Origin: Ligustrum vulgare
Taxonomy: Eukaryota; Streptophyta; Magnoliopsida; Lamiales; Oleaceae
Length of the DNA: 64,000 nucleotides
Assembly (NCBI GenBank): GCA_963555705.1
Contig: OY743173.1
Location: 769,001 to 833,000 of the forward strand
Direction: 5' to 3'
The notes below the pieces were generated by a model. The model was not told where the DNA came from, made no database searches, and saw nothing but the letters and a program-made list of their open reading frames with translations. Numbering within the stretch: the first letter of the stretch is position 1; each line of letters opens with the position of its first letter. A program made the position numbers and the translations under genes. Shown piece by piece: positions 1-11,654 of the stretch.

Positions 1-363
1 CCTATTATATCTAACACCGTAAATTCACAGGTTGCTTTTGGATATGTTTCTAAAAGTGTAACTTCTCCTCGCTGGTTATCACATCATTCATTGAGCAATT
101 CTAGTTTTCCTTACAAAGGTCCCGTGTACCCCTATGTCTCATTCGCAGAGAATGAGTCCTTGATGGAAGAGCTTCAAATGAAAAGAACTTGGGCTGATTC
201 TGATTGCAGCTTGATTATTCAAGTTAACAGCCAGAGCAGAGAATTTGAAAAATACGCAAAAGGTTTTGTGCCCTACAAACGATGTGTAGCAGAGAGAGAC
301 GTGAACTCAAAAATCTCTGTTTTAGAGAAGCGGGGAGGTCAACGAGCTCGTGTTTGCTCATAG
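1..363 (+). CDS. 3' coding exon of a MYB-related REVEILLE/EPR1-like transcription factor (partial)
   Basis: The frame is open from base 1 to a TAG at 361-363, so this is the C-terminal part (about 120 residues) of a gene that begins outside the window. The tail contains SREFEKYAKGFVPYKRC and ends QRARVCS. GF(V/K)PYKRC followed by a basic, Arg-rich end is the C-terminal signature of the LHY/CCA1/REVEILLE clock-related single-MYB proteins, and the AERD continuation fits the RVE1/EPR1 branch best. The MYB domain would lie upstream and is not visible. The first ATG-like start inside the frame is irrelevant because this is an internal or terminal exon. The gene converges tail-to-tail on AGO1, whose stop is 506 bases away. 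The branch assignment is by memory of the family and is moderately sure. Confidence 0.6.
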   Translation, partial: PIISNTVNSQVAFGYVSKSVTSPRWLSHHSLSNSSFPYKGPVYPYVSFAENESLMEELQMKRTWADSDCSLIIQVNSQSREFEKYAKGFVPYKRCVAERDVNSKISVLEKRGGQRARVCS

Positions 364-868
364 CGAATTTATTTTATTTACTGTGTGTATTAAACAAAGG
401 TTTTACCTGCATTACATAAACTGTTTATTCTTGCAGATGTGATTCTCAATCAGAATGATTTGCAAATCATGCTAAGCTTAATGGAGTTTAACTTTAACCT
501 GTTGGGTTATTTTCTGCATAATATTTGAACTTCAGACTTTTTGTCAACTTTTACATTCAATTTTTGCAGTAACTAATGCAGTTTTGCACCATTTTAGCGA
601 TAATTTTCTTGCTTTCTTCCCCCTTTGCTTGATCACCAACGTTCTCAACAAATTCACTTCCAACTTTTTCCCCAAAAACGATATGATGCAATTATGGCCT
701 GCCCGTTTAATCTAAGCCTATTAGGCAAATAAGCTCAAACCGAGCAAATCTTAATTTATTTCAATCAATTTAGTTCGACAAAAGATGGAACATTCCAAGT
801 TTAGAAGTTCCAGTTGGACTCCTAGTAAGACAAATTGACCAACAATGTAATAAATTTATTCTCAACTC
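364..868. other. Convergent intergenic region holding two 3' UTRs
   Basis: No coding potential is seen. The left part should be the 3' UTR of the RVE-like gene and the right part the 3' UTR of AGO1. An AATAAA polyadenylation-type hexamer on the minus strand lies at about 855-860, immediately after the AGO1 stop codon. Confidence 0.5.
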
Positions 869-3800
869 TCAGCAATAGAACATAACCCTTTTCACGTTCT
901 CCCTAAGTTGGGGGAGGGGTCTCACGGCAACATTGGCAGCTGGGCCTCGAGTATTCCTTGCAGCTGCACCAGCACCGCTTACCATTGATCCACCATCACC
1001 TGTATCCTGCTCCATGTAAAAACGAGCACGAAAAGCAGCCAAATGTGCATAGTACGCAGGCGGTACTGCAGAAAACATAAGAAATAGTATTAAGCTAAGC
1101 TCCTCGTAATTTACCAAAGCTAACAGAACAGAACAGAACTTGCAAGAAAAAACATACCAATAGAAACAGACCGTGTGCACCGTGCATATCTGTAAGTTGA
1201 AGACAGAAACAAGTCAGCAAACGTAACAAAGAATTCACAAGGAAGGGGACACGCACTTACGTGTAGCAAAGGTTATTAGTTAGAGACTGGAGAGCATCGG
1301 CTGTGAAATTGTTTTCGTCCCATAAGACATGGTAATGTGCTGGCCTGCTAGTACCCTGCAATCAGATTAATCATATAAACAATGCACAGAGGATGGGGAG
1401 TCTTATATCCACAACACATTAGAAGTGAAGGTATGAGGGTACCTGTATCCCAGCATGGCTACAGAGATAGAAGTCAAACTCAGTAGGGTGGCAGATCTTT
1501 GAATCTATGACGGTGCCTGTAAAATTAATATAAATAAGAAAGGGGAATCAACATTTTTGAAGTTAATCCAATGCAGAAAGTAACGGCCGAGGATAATCAA
1601 GTACAGTACCCGGCAGTATATTTCCACTGCGGTCAACTGCATGCTTGTCATTGTGGTTATTGGCAAACAATCTAGTATGATGACGCTTTTGAACCACAAC
1701 AAATGTAACTTCGGGATGATAGTTGGGTCCCAAAGATGCACATGCCTTAATTTTGTCAAAAGAAGGTATAAAATTAAAAAAAATAATAAAAAAAAGAGAG
1801 AAATTAGGTTTTTCTCGTATAAATTGAAAACCACAAATCAATTCTAAGATAGGCACAAGCCAACAACAATGCTAGAAATCTAAAAGCTAATTACCTTACG
1901 AATAGCATCAAGTTCATAAAGCAATACTTGATAAAACTGCCCTTCACTGACTCCATCCCTGTGGATAGAGCATGTAGTGAGGAAAGAAAAGGTGAAAAAG
2001 AGAGTGCAGTAGAAGAGACAGAGAGCAGGACCGAAAACAAATTTACTATACCTATAGAAAATAATTCTCTCAGGCTTGTGTCTAGTTGCTTTGTAGAAAG
2101 AAACAAGAAGTTCTCTGAACGGTAAAAGCAAAATTGTTATATTATGGTTTCCCATTAATCATAAATAGCAACTTACACTATTAACAAGAAGAAAAATCAA
2201 ATAAGTGGATGAACTTTCAGTGAGAAATCATACTTGATCATGCCACCTGTCACAGTCCCTCTAACAGGATCTTCCCAAGTTTTATACAAATCTTGAATAA
2301 GCTCTTGTCTATGGGCTTGAGCAGAAACCAAACCAGCATATTTTGTGATTTGCAAATCCATGGAAGCAACCACCTGAGAAGAAATTCCAGCAACTGTAAG
2401 AGACTTCAACAGAGGGGGAACATTGAATAGGATCACTACAATTAAGCTAAGGTTGTAAAAAGGAGAATCCTACAGCAGCAATAGATGGGCTGGAATCCTC
2501 GCCCGGGTGGGGATGTGTAACGTCAGCACCAAATATAATAGTAGGCTTATCACTGACAAATGGTATCTTCCAATTGAGCGCATCAACGAGTGCAGTGTTA
2601 CTCCCTCCCACCTTCACATTAATCTTCAGAGCCACATTGGCAACATACTGTCTGCTAACCCTGAAGACATGCTTCTGCAGACAGCACTGGGAGACAATGC
2701 CAAGATCTGTTTCACATATACGCTTCAGGTCACCTGTGGAAACTAGAATGTCAGTAAAAGCAACAAATCATAATCCAGGTCACAACTTCTACAAGAACTG
2801 TAATGCCAAAAATCTGTTCACTTGTACCGTAAAGAGAGCCATTATTGTCTGGTAATATAACTATCAACAAGTCAAGCTCCCTCCCTTGGGGCTGCAGTTT
2901 TGTCATGACTTCATGATACTTAGCTTTTAAGACTTTTTCCACGTGATCGGGACGGGCAGTCGTAACAGGAATAACAGGCTCTGGACTGAAGGTCTGTAAA
3001 CATAAATCAGGAGAGAAATAAGACAGCAAAATAAAATAATAGTCAAATATAATAAGATCCAAATGACATTACCATGCCAGAAGTAACACACATTTGAGCA
3101 AGCTCGTGACAAAAGTTACGAGCCACATTCTCTGCCACATTGCGGGCAAAGTTAATACAGATCCAACTGTTGACTTTGCCACCATTAACCATTTTCTGCA
3201 AGATGTCAATCAAAAAATAAATTCTTTCAGCAACTTCCTAGTCAAAAAATACGGACTCCAATCAATTACCAAGAAATACTCTAAAAAATATGATAAAATC
3301 ATGTAAAATTTATCGAAGGGATTATAGATTGTAATTTCAGCTATCTAATATATAGGGCAAGGTCGATAACAGTTCAAGGGGCAGAGAGAAGAAACAACTG
3401 TGTGTGAATATCACCCATTACAATTTAAAAAATTCAGCATATATAAACAACAATTCTTCCCCACCTAACTCATATAACTATTTATGAAATTGAAATCACC
3501 TTGTTCATCATATTCCACTGCCCAACTTGAGGCAGACAGTCCTTCTCCCGACCCGAATCATGATATTTGAGCTATAAAAACAACATACAACATGCAGCTA
3601 ACTTAAGACTGAAATAACACTAATTCAGGACGGTTAGTAATCAAAGTTATTCAATTACCCAGGGAGCAGGTAGAATGCGAGCTTCAACTTTAGTCAGGCT
3701 CTCACTAATTTTAATTCCAAACTCCTTGGCATACGAATCCTCTGCATAAGCATTATGGTGTACAGTCTGACATAAAAAAAGGTGGCCATTACTTGCAGAA

Positions 3801-6800
3801 AGAATAAACTACACAGATCAAAATCCCAATACATTAAGGAATTAAATAACAAGACTGAGTTCCTTAGAGACGGATCACAGAGCAATATGTTGTACATGTA
3901 CAAGTGCTAAAAAAATTATCATCATAAACATAAACATAAACATAACAGCACATAAGATTTTTAGCAAGCAGGACAGAGATGATAAAAGCTGATGCATCTA
4001 ACACTACATTCTTCTCTATCACTGCATGATACCACAAGAAACACAAAAACATTGTTGGTACCATAAACACTTTTTGAAGCTATTAATCAATAAATCAACA
4101 GACCACAAAGAAAATATAAAATTAAATTCTTGTAAAGAATTCCATAGATACCTGAAGAATATCACACTCCCTGTCACGGGGACGCTGACACGTGACCTTC
4201 AGAAGTGCACTGATCTGTCTATCATTCAACCTCTTGGAGTACCTTTGGCCCTCTACAATCTTGCAGACCTGGATATTAACATTATTTCAGTATCCTAGTC
4301 TGAAGATATATTGCTAATGACAATTAATTACAAGGGAAGTAGCCTGACCTCCATTGGTAAATAATTTGCCTTTTGCTGATTTCCAACTTGCAGACAAGGC
4401 CACTGAGTATGTTGAATGACAAAACCATAGGTCTCTCTGAAGTACTCAACAACAGATTTCATTGTGCCTCTTTCATCAACCGGAAATCTAATGCAAACCA
4501 CAATTAAAATTTCAGAAAAGAAATGCAAAAGGTCCTTCTAATTTCTAAATGATATTAAAATAAAATAAACTGAATTTATGCAGCGAGTAATACAGCCATG
4601 AGAATAGGAAAAGATATTTGAAATGTCATGTGACAATATCAATTTGCAAAGCTGCAGATCCGTAAAGAGATTCTAATAGAAGTTTCATGGTAAATCAAAC
4701 GTCTTCTTTGAAGTTATAACAATAATGAAAATCAAGCCGTGACCCTTACGCCAACTCTCGTGTTGCTTGTGAAGTCAAACCAGAGATGCGGTATTTCCGG
4801 CGCATATTTCCTCGATGAGTAACCTCCACCTTTATTCCTCTCAGCGCCTTCTTGATCTGGAATTCCAGCAATTAAAATGAGTAAGAGGACAAGTCATTTT
4901 GTCTAAGAAGAAACAAATTTGAATTAACTAGATGGACAAGATGTTTCTTACACAATAGTTTAGTTAACCAGTTTACAATATTTCGTAATAACTTTAGCCG
5001 GTATATCTTTTATAGTTCTGGCTAAGTAACTTCATAAAACTATATTAATGAGACCAGCTATAGTACTCATAACTAAAGGCATAACTCGAGTATTTCCAAA
5101 TAATCTTTGTAGCTCATAAGTAGCCTAGAGAATTGCATGGATTTATGATACTCTAAATTAAGGGGTCACAAAGTTTTAGAAAATATTCTTGGTGGACAAA
5201 ATATGAAGGTATGTCCCACCAAATTGATTTGTGTTCATGAATCTAGAAAATAGTGAGCTACCTTATGCTTGCTCCCTTTCCTATGATTCTAAGTTTTCCT
5301 CAAAGATATCGGTAGGGTTCACTCAATCAAGGTTTAAAAAAAAAAAGAGGTTCCGCCTCATGCTGGAGTATTGAAAAAATGCCTCAGTACCCGTATTTTT
5401 TAAGGGCTTAGCGAGGTTACATCTCAAGGCATACACACCGTCAATTACAAGGAGTGCTCCTCAGAAATGCCTGTTCCCCACTTTTTAAAATAAAAAATTC
5501 AAGTAAATTGACACACCTTTGAAATCAATTCTACACTTAATCTGCATGACTAATTTAATCACATTGAGGCGTAAGGCTTGTGCCTCAAGTCGCAAGTGTC
5601 AGTAAGATTTTTGTGAGGCAGCCACCTCAATCTGTGAGGCGCATGCCTCATGTTTTAATCTTTTTAAATATAATAATTCTTTTATTTTGGTAAAAAAAAA
5701 ATAAAAAGATGACTTGGGCCAATGACCCATTAAAGAGAGAGAAATAAAAGGAGAGAAGGTGTTGCTTGCTTGGACCTACAGTTAATCTCCCAAATAAAAA
5801 ACAAAAAACCTAGTATTTATAGTCCTACTCCTACAATCTTCCTGTACAAGCTCAAAGCAAAGCAGCCTCTTCATCTTCTCCAGAGTTCGGCCGTTCAGGT
5901 ACGTCTCCTTTGCTTCCTTCTTTTTTTTGCATCTCTCTCTCTCTCTCCTCTATCTTGTTTTGATTTATTTTATGCTTATTTGCATTGATACTTTAATTTT
6001 TTTTTTTTTTTGGAGACTTTCACATTTTTTTTTTATGTTTTACTTTTATATATTTTTATATTTTAACATTTTTTTTGGTTCACTGTGTTTTACGCCTCAA
6101 AGCGTCTCGAAACTTATGCCTCATCTCACGAAGGAAAAACTCCTCAGTACTTATTTTCGCCTTTTCAAACCATTGTGATTGTCAAGTTTAATGTTTGAAA
6201 AATGAATCTCCTCTCATTATTAAAAAAATCCCTAAAAGTTTACTCCAAATTATTTTATTTCAAATAGAATAAAACTGATTCATTTTTCGACAAATAGGCA
6301 CAAACTTCAACATAGCTTAGAAAAACAAAAATGTTATGGTGCTACTACAACACTTCTACTTTTAACGCCTCACTAGTTACTACGAGAATCTAGCTTTGCT
6401 AACTGGTGCAACAACATTACCTGAAAATAAGAAGAAAAAAATGATAATTTTTTTTTTGAAAAAAACCACGAATGTAATGAATGTTATTATCATTAAAGCA
6501 AGACCGGCCCTTTTCTTAGATAGGCATTGGAAGAAAAGCTAATCTCCAAACCTAGTACACTAAGAAAAGAAATTAACCTCCAAAAAGGAGGAGAAACTTA
6601 ATAATCTACAACTTATAGCAGTAGACATCCTATCAACAAAATTTATAATAATTAATCCGAAGACAACTTCTAGCTAAGTTTTGAATGTTACAATCTCCAG
6701 CAGATATTCCTATTGGGCTTGAACCTAAAATGGTGCACCAAATCATCGAGCAACAAGCTGCCCTATCCCAGTCAAAAGGAACTTCTTAAGACTTCTAAAA

Positions 6801-9228
6801 CTAAGCATAAAGTTCATAGGGTATAAATTTACAGCAAGATAACTTGAAACATTAGGTCGTTTGGAAACTGTACAGCACATTGTTTACAGAAACTATTTCT
6901 GGCATAAGCCTTGATTCTTTCCTAACATAAAGCTTTCATTAAACATCTCGAGTGTCATTTTTATGCGTTGAGTAACTGAGGTTTATGCCTCAACGTGAAG
7001 CCTAGGGCAACTAAGGTGTTCGCTCAATTTTATAGAAAAGATTGTCAAGATAGTTTCGTGGTACTTTCAAAGACAACAAAACCAGCTCTTAGATAAGCTA
7101 TCCTTACCCAAGCACATATATGTGGGTCTTGAGCTTTTATTAATAGCCTAGAATATTGTACGTGTTCTTTTATTTTCTTTTTTCTGCCTTTTGCCTCGCT
7201 CACAATAGAGTATCCAATTTAGCTTTCTAACAACTGTACAACAAAGATGCCTAGCAAAAGAATATATGTAAAAAGACATAATATCTAACCTTCACACGAT
7301 CAGCATCAGACAACGGTCGAGAGACATCCTTATTGAGAAGCTGTGTGACAAAATCGATCACCGGAAGTGGCTCAATGAAAGCAGTTGATGACATGTCTGA
7401 AAATGAAAGAAGAAAGAGATGATGCTAATTGAAATGTCAAAGCAGTTTCCGGGGAAAAGATAGCAAGTAGTTATATCAGGAGCAAATAACCCCAAATTTA
7501 TTTTAAATGACAAAGATGATTTCTAACTAATAAAATAAGTATCAGAGAACCAATGAAAGACTTAGCCTCCGTTTGGCAAACATGTTTTTAAACATGTTTT
7601 TTCCAACACAATTCCTCAAATCACTTTTTAACCACATATTTTCTCTCTCCATTTTTCAACCACACATTTTACCTAGAACACATAAAAAAAAAAACATGTT
7701 TTTAAAAAAAAGACGTTTAACAAACAGAGGCTTAATCACCAATATTCAGTGACAATCCCATCTGAGTGGGGCGAATGCTTTGGTAGAAACCACGCCAACT
7801 TTCAAGACCTTCACCAAGAGGCCTTCTACCTAAATCAGGGGAATAGAATGAGCGACCAACTGGACAATACCTGCATCCAATAGAAAAATCAGCACAAGTA
7901 TTTAAAAAATGTATAATATTGATAAGATCAAAAAAGTTAGTATTGTATACCGAGAGGTTGGTAATTCACGCAGAACAATGTCCAAAACCTGCAGAGCTTC
8001 TTGAGGGGCATCGGCCTGCCTGCCTTGTAAAAACATTCCTAAATGGTGCAAGTCAGCACGTGCAGCAAACTTGATCGCAACCCTGAACTCCCTCTCTCGC
8101 CTACATATACAATAAAAAAATAAGAAGCCATAGGCTAATAGTTAGGGAAAAATATCTTTTGCTGAGTGAACAACAGCTATAGAAAACGAAGAAGGATACC
8201 TGGTACCACCTGGACCATCTTCCTCATCAATAAGAGGGACTTTGAACTCTTTTGAGACGAAAGGGAGAGGCCCAGCAGTGTAAAGACTCTTTCTACCATC
8301 ATAAGCTGGAAGCCTCTTACCAAGATGAGATTCCCTATATAGCCTCACCAACTGCCCCATCACAGCACGATTAACACCACGGGATGTAACTTCAGGTGTA
8401 ATTGTTACCTATTGTACACAGAACAAAAACTAATGATGCTAAGTAATCAACGAATTTCGACAGATGTAGTAGCATAGAATAACTTACATCATATTGATGC
8501 AAGTCCTTGTCAGGCAGCTCAACAAAAAAGTGGTTGGCCTTCACAATACACTTGGTACCGTAGCTTCCCTTTCCAGGCCGACGAGGAAATCTCATTGACT
8601 TGCTCGAAGCAGGTTGCATTCCTTCACTTGGAGCCGCTTCTGGCTTGATCACAAGTTGCTGGATTTTCCCTGTCAATTCTGAAGGTGTTGGCTGAGGTGG
8701 CTGGGATGAGGAGCCTGCCTCAGAATATGTCTCTGTTGAACTGCCATATGGCACAGGCTGATTGGTCACATCAGATTGATATGGAGACTGAACATGTTGG
8801 TGCAGCTCCTGAGCTGGTGGCCCAGGCCTGCCATATGGCACTGCTTCAGGGTTCACTGCAGCTTGATATGGAGCATGGGTAGCTTGATGCAGCTCGGGAT
8901 TCGGTGGCCTAGAAGGGCCACCAGCAGGTGCCCCACGCCCACGACCACCACGGCGTCCACCTTGATGTTGTTGGTGATGACCACCCCGACCCTGTTGAAA
9001 TTCTGGAGGTCCACCGTGGTATTGCTGCCGGGAAATTCCACCACTTAAATCACCATGGCCTCCACGCTGGGATCCCCTTCCCCGGCCTCCACCTTGATAT
9101 CCGCCTGGATGCTGCAGCTGCTGCTGTTGCATAAGTGGTCTTTGGGAACCTGCACGTCCTCCTCCAGTTTGTTGAGACTCGGAGCTCTCACTTCCACCAG
9201 GAAGGTCAGTTGGCTTCTTCCTCACCAT
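869..9228 (-). CDS. AGO1: ARGONAUTE1, small-RNA-guided RNA slicer
   Basis: Core RISC protein that binds miRNAs and siRNAs and cleaves target RNA in cytoplasm and nucleus. Coding exons (minus strand, all GT-AG): 9228-8488, 8408-8200, 8100-7951, 7870-7740, 7396-7290, 4856-4750, 4487-4349, 4268-4152, 3766-3659, 3571-3500, 3195-3073, 2993-2828, 2733-2474, 2373-2234, 2114-2052, 1958-1895, 1745-1610, 1516-1443, 1355-1261, 1189-1158, 1065-869. They sum to 3231 bases, 1076 residues. Residues 1-210 are the Gly/Gln/Arg-rich N-terminus typical of AGO1. N, PAZ, MID and PIWI domains follow, ending in the canonical VKRVMFYC. The catalytic triad is intact: D794 in GADVTHP, D879 in RDGVSEG and H1019 in YYAHLAAF. 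A miR168 site lies in exon 1. One oddity is [10 protein letters not shown], where the family has VVASQDWPEIT. Start: the ATG at 9228 (MVRKK) matches the family start. Confidence 0.97.
5330..6175. repeat. GCCTCA-rich interspersed repeat, broken copies
   Basis: Two stretches share a wording built on GCCTCA ... CCTCAGTAC: 5356-5450 and 6090-6160. Reverse forms (TGAGGC) lie at about 5560-5650. A third fragment is at 6955-7025. The pattern suggests decayed copies of one repeat family, with other DNA lying between them. No terminal repeats or target duplication could be fixed, so the class is unknown. Confidence 0.4.
5750..5910 (+). promoter_or_regulatory. Promoter-plus-leader-like segment in antisense to AGO1 intron 5
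   Basis: Plus-strand order: a TATTTATAG box at about 5813-5822, then a C/T- and A-rich leader (CAAAGCAAAGCAGCCTCTTC), then CGTTCAG|GTACGTCTCC at about 5892-5908, a good 5' splice site followed by a T-rich intron-like stretch. This is the layout of a housekeeping-gene promoter, 5' UTR exon and first intron. No coding sequence follows. It may be a promoter captured by the surrounding repeat; the source gene is not recognised. Confidence 0.35.
7565..7731. mobile_element. Tourist-like (PIF/Harbinger) MITE in AGO1 intron 4
   Basis: The 167-bp segment has terminal inverted repeats GCCTCCGTTTGGCAAAC (left) and GTTTAACAAACAGAGGC (right). It is flanked on both sides by TTA (7562-7564 and 7732-7734), the target-site duplication of PIF/Harbinger elements. 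The interior is AT-rich and non-coding. The right TSD overlaps the 5' splice signal of AGO1 intron 4 (donor GTGATT at 7739-7734). Confidence 0.75.
8880..8900 (-). promoter_or_regulatory. miR168 target site in AGO1 mRNA
   Basis: The sense strand reads CCCGAGCTGCATCAAGC inside codons for PELHQA. This is the known miR168-complementary site of plant AGO1 mRNAs, the feedback loop by which AGO1 limits its own level. Against the conserved miR168 sequence I count mismatches only at miRNA position 2, at position 14, and at the 3' end, plus one G:U pair at position 8. The position-14 mismatch and the wobble are also typical of AGO1 sites in other plants. Confidence 0.88.
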
Positions 9229-9454
9229 AATTGTATCAACTGCACAGAAGAGATGCACAAGGATAAATCAACATTTCAACTAAATTCAGACTATGGAGCT
9301 ACCATTTACAGACTTTGTTCATACAGCCAATCAACATAAAAATTGAGAGAACAAGATATATGATGAACGATTATAGAACAAACGATCAATAACCGTCTAT
9401 ATTTGCATAAAAGTATTTCTTTTGTGTATAGGAGCTGGGGCGGGTGCATTCAGG

Positions 9455-10259
9455 CACTGGCGGAATGGAAGGAGTCATGGGTGCTCAGTTGCCCCCCCCC
9501 CCCCTCCAACTTTTAGCATTTGTCTTCTTTTTTTAATTTTTTTTTAGCAAATGCAGTTAATTGTCCTAAACAAGGTTGTTGCAAGCATAGAAGGATTATC
9601 TTGTCCTGAAGATTAAAAAATGATTTGAAATGAATCACTTATGCTAAGCTAACCAATTCAAGCAACTTTTCAATTGAAAAATCAATAATTTGCAATGTTT
9701 TCGTCTCAAGTTTTGAGATTATTACGAGGTACCACACGAAGTCGAAACGTCAAATTCTTGATACCATTTCGAAGTGCTCGCGGCCTAACTTCCAGCATTA
9801 TTGAAGGCACGCGAAACGGTCAATATTAACAAAAATTATGCCACGTCAAACTAGAACTTACAATCTAGAGTTTCAAGATTTTTATGATGATCCAACTTTA
9901 AAAGTTCGCCGACAATAGTACGCTAACCGAATTCACGAATTTCCTATGCCATCTCGATGTTTGTTTCGAAAACTACATCTTAAACATGTCAAATGTCCAA
10001 CGAACATCGAAAATAATTAAAAGTACATCTACAAATGGAATTTTTAACTTGTATTTTCTTTATAATTTTTTTGTCAATTATTTCATTGGCATATATTTTT
10101 TTCTTGCGACAAATTTCTCAACATAATTTATATTTTTTTATTAGGAAATTTTAAATGGGATATGACGTCTTTTTTTGGGCAAGTCGTTACATATGAAGTC
10201 AAAAAAAAAATTTGAATCATATTCTAACCCCCTAACTCAAAATGTCTACGTCCGTCATT
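9455..10259. mobile_element. Mutator-like non-autonomous element with 9-bp target duplication
   Basis: An 805-bp segment flanked by perfect 9-bp direct repeats GCATTCAGG (9446-9454 and 10260-10268), the TSD size of Mutator-like elements. The ends are short imperfect inverted repeats (CACTGGCGGA at left; the right end read in reverse is AATGACGGAC). The left end includes a C run at about 9491-9503. No transposase is seen. Confidence 0.65.
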
Positions 10260-10419
10260 GCATTCAGGGGCAGTGCTGTGTAGTAGCACAAGATAACTTT
10301 AACCGAGATGGCCAAAAAAAGTAGCTTGCACCAAATATATGAAATATCTCGGCCCAAATTTTGCAAATTGCAACCCAACCCAAACCCTCAACCCAATTAG
10401 ATCCTTTCTCTCATTCTCC

Positions 10420-11654
10420 TAGTTATCTATCTATTTTAAATACATGCCAAAAATAATAATCACATGGTTTTCAGCCCAAAATCACTTTTTAAATCTAGAA
10501 ATCTATGCAAAAAAAATGTAATAAACTATTTTTTATTTTTGTAATAGTTATTATTGTATTATATTGAAGTCGAAAAATATGAAATAAGGTATCAAATCGA
10601 AGATCTCAAGAGAAGTTTAATACAAGCTAACAATGAAAGCAAACTGTAAACATATTGTCCATAAATTGTCTGAAATATCAAATGTAAAAGTTATTTATAT
10701 TTTTTACTTTTCCTCAATATCTCATTCATTTTAAATTATATTATTTAATTTTTATAATATTATCTATAAACTATTTTTGTATTAATTATTATTCTTTTGA
10801 TTATTATTATATTATTTTAAAATCGAAAAATATGTAATATGAGTGTCAAATTAAAAGATTTCAACAAGAAGTTTAATACAAGATAATAAGTGAGAGCAAA
10901 CCGAAAATATATTGTTCGTAAAATTTTCTCAAATATCAAACGTAAAAGGTTTTACTTTATTTTATTTTTTTTTAACTTTTTCTCAAAATCTCAATCATTT
11001 TAAAGTTCTATAATACTATCAAATAAATATTTTTTGTAATAATTATTATTCTTTTGATAATTATTGTATCATTTTAAAGTCGAAAAATCTGTAATATAGG
11101 TATCAAATTGAAGATCTCAACAAGAAATTTAATACAAGATAACAAGTGAAAGCAAACTATAAACAATTTGTCCATAAAAACGTCCCAAAAATCAAATGTA
11201 AAAGTTTATTTTATATTTTTTAATTTTCCTCAATATCTCATTCATTTTAAATTATGTCTTTTAAGTTATATAATACTTAGTATTAAGAAAACATAAAATC
11301 AATTCGACTCAAAAAAGGCAATAGGTCAATGATCAAAAGGTCGGACCGGGTCAAATAGATTTTAATTAAAAAATTAATAATTATTTCAAAGATCACAATT
11401 TTTTTTAAAAAAAAAGGTTATCTTACAAATAAAGCAACATTTACTCATTTTGATTAGTTTTGTTCATGTTGCATTTCTATTTTGATTAGTTTTGTCTTTT
11501 TTAAAGTTTTAAATTTGATAATATTTTGTATTAAAAAGTCATTGTACTATGTTTTTATTTGATATATGATTGTATAATTAATGTATTTCATAAATTTTGA
11601 TCGAAATCACTATCACAAACATATTCTCGTGCATCGCACAGGTGAAAATACTAG
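10420..11654 (+). mobile_element. Non-autonomous Helitron, copy A
   Basis: The right end at 11620-11654 has a hairpin-forming CGTGCATCGCACAGG followed about 10 bases later by CTAG and then T, the 3' end rule of plant Helitrons (hairpin, CTRR, T). The last 370 bases are closely related to copy B at 55.25-55.90 kb. The 5' end is not fixed; a TC-rich stretch near 10410-10435 is a guess. The body includes three about 255-bp tandem units. Confidence 0.55.
10520..11280. repeat. Three tandem units of about 255 bp
   Basis: The anchor CGAAAAAT recurs at 10571, 10824 and 11081 (steps of 253 and 257). Each copy is followed by a similar run: TATCAAAT, AAGATCTCAA, AGTTTAATACAAG, AAGCAAAC. The units are degenerate and AT-rich and lie within Helitron copy A. 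Confidence 0.7.

Larger units (their letters stand above)
4857..7289 (-). other. AGO1 intron 5 (2.4 kb) with repeat debris
   Basis: By far the largest intron in the AGO1 coding region. It holds repeat fragments rich in GCCTCA/TGAGGC (5330-5660, 6085-6175, 6955-7025), long T and A runs, and a promoter/leader-like stretch on the opposite strand (5750-5910). No exon-like conserved AGO sequence is seen inside it. Confidence 0.8.

Noticed and set aside
1928..3306. Plus-strand frames across AGO1 exons 11-16
   Set aside because: Antisense shadows. The minus strand gives continuous AGO1 exons with proper splice sites.
8685..9339. Overlapping plus-strand open frames opposite AGO1 exon 1
   Set aside because: They are antisense shadows of the Gly/Gln/Arg-rich AGO1 coding exon, with low-complexity His/Thr/Leu translations and no protein pattern.
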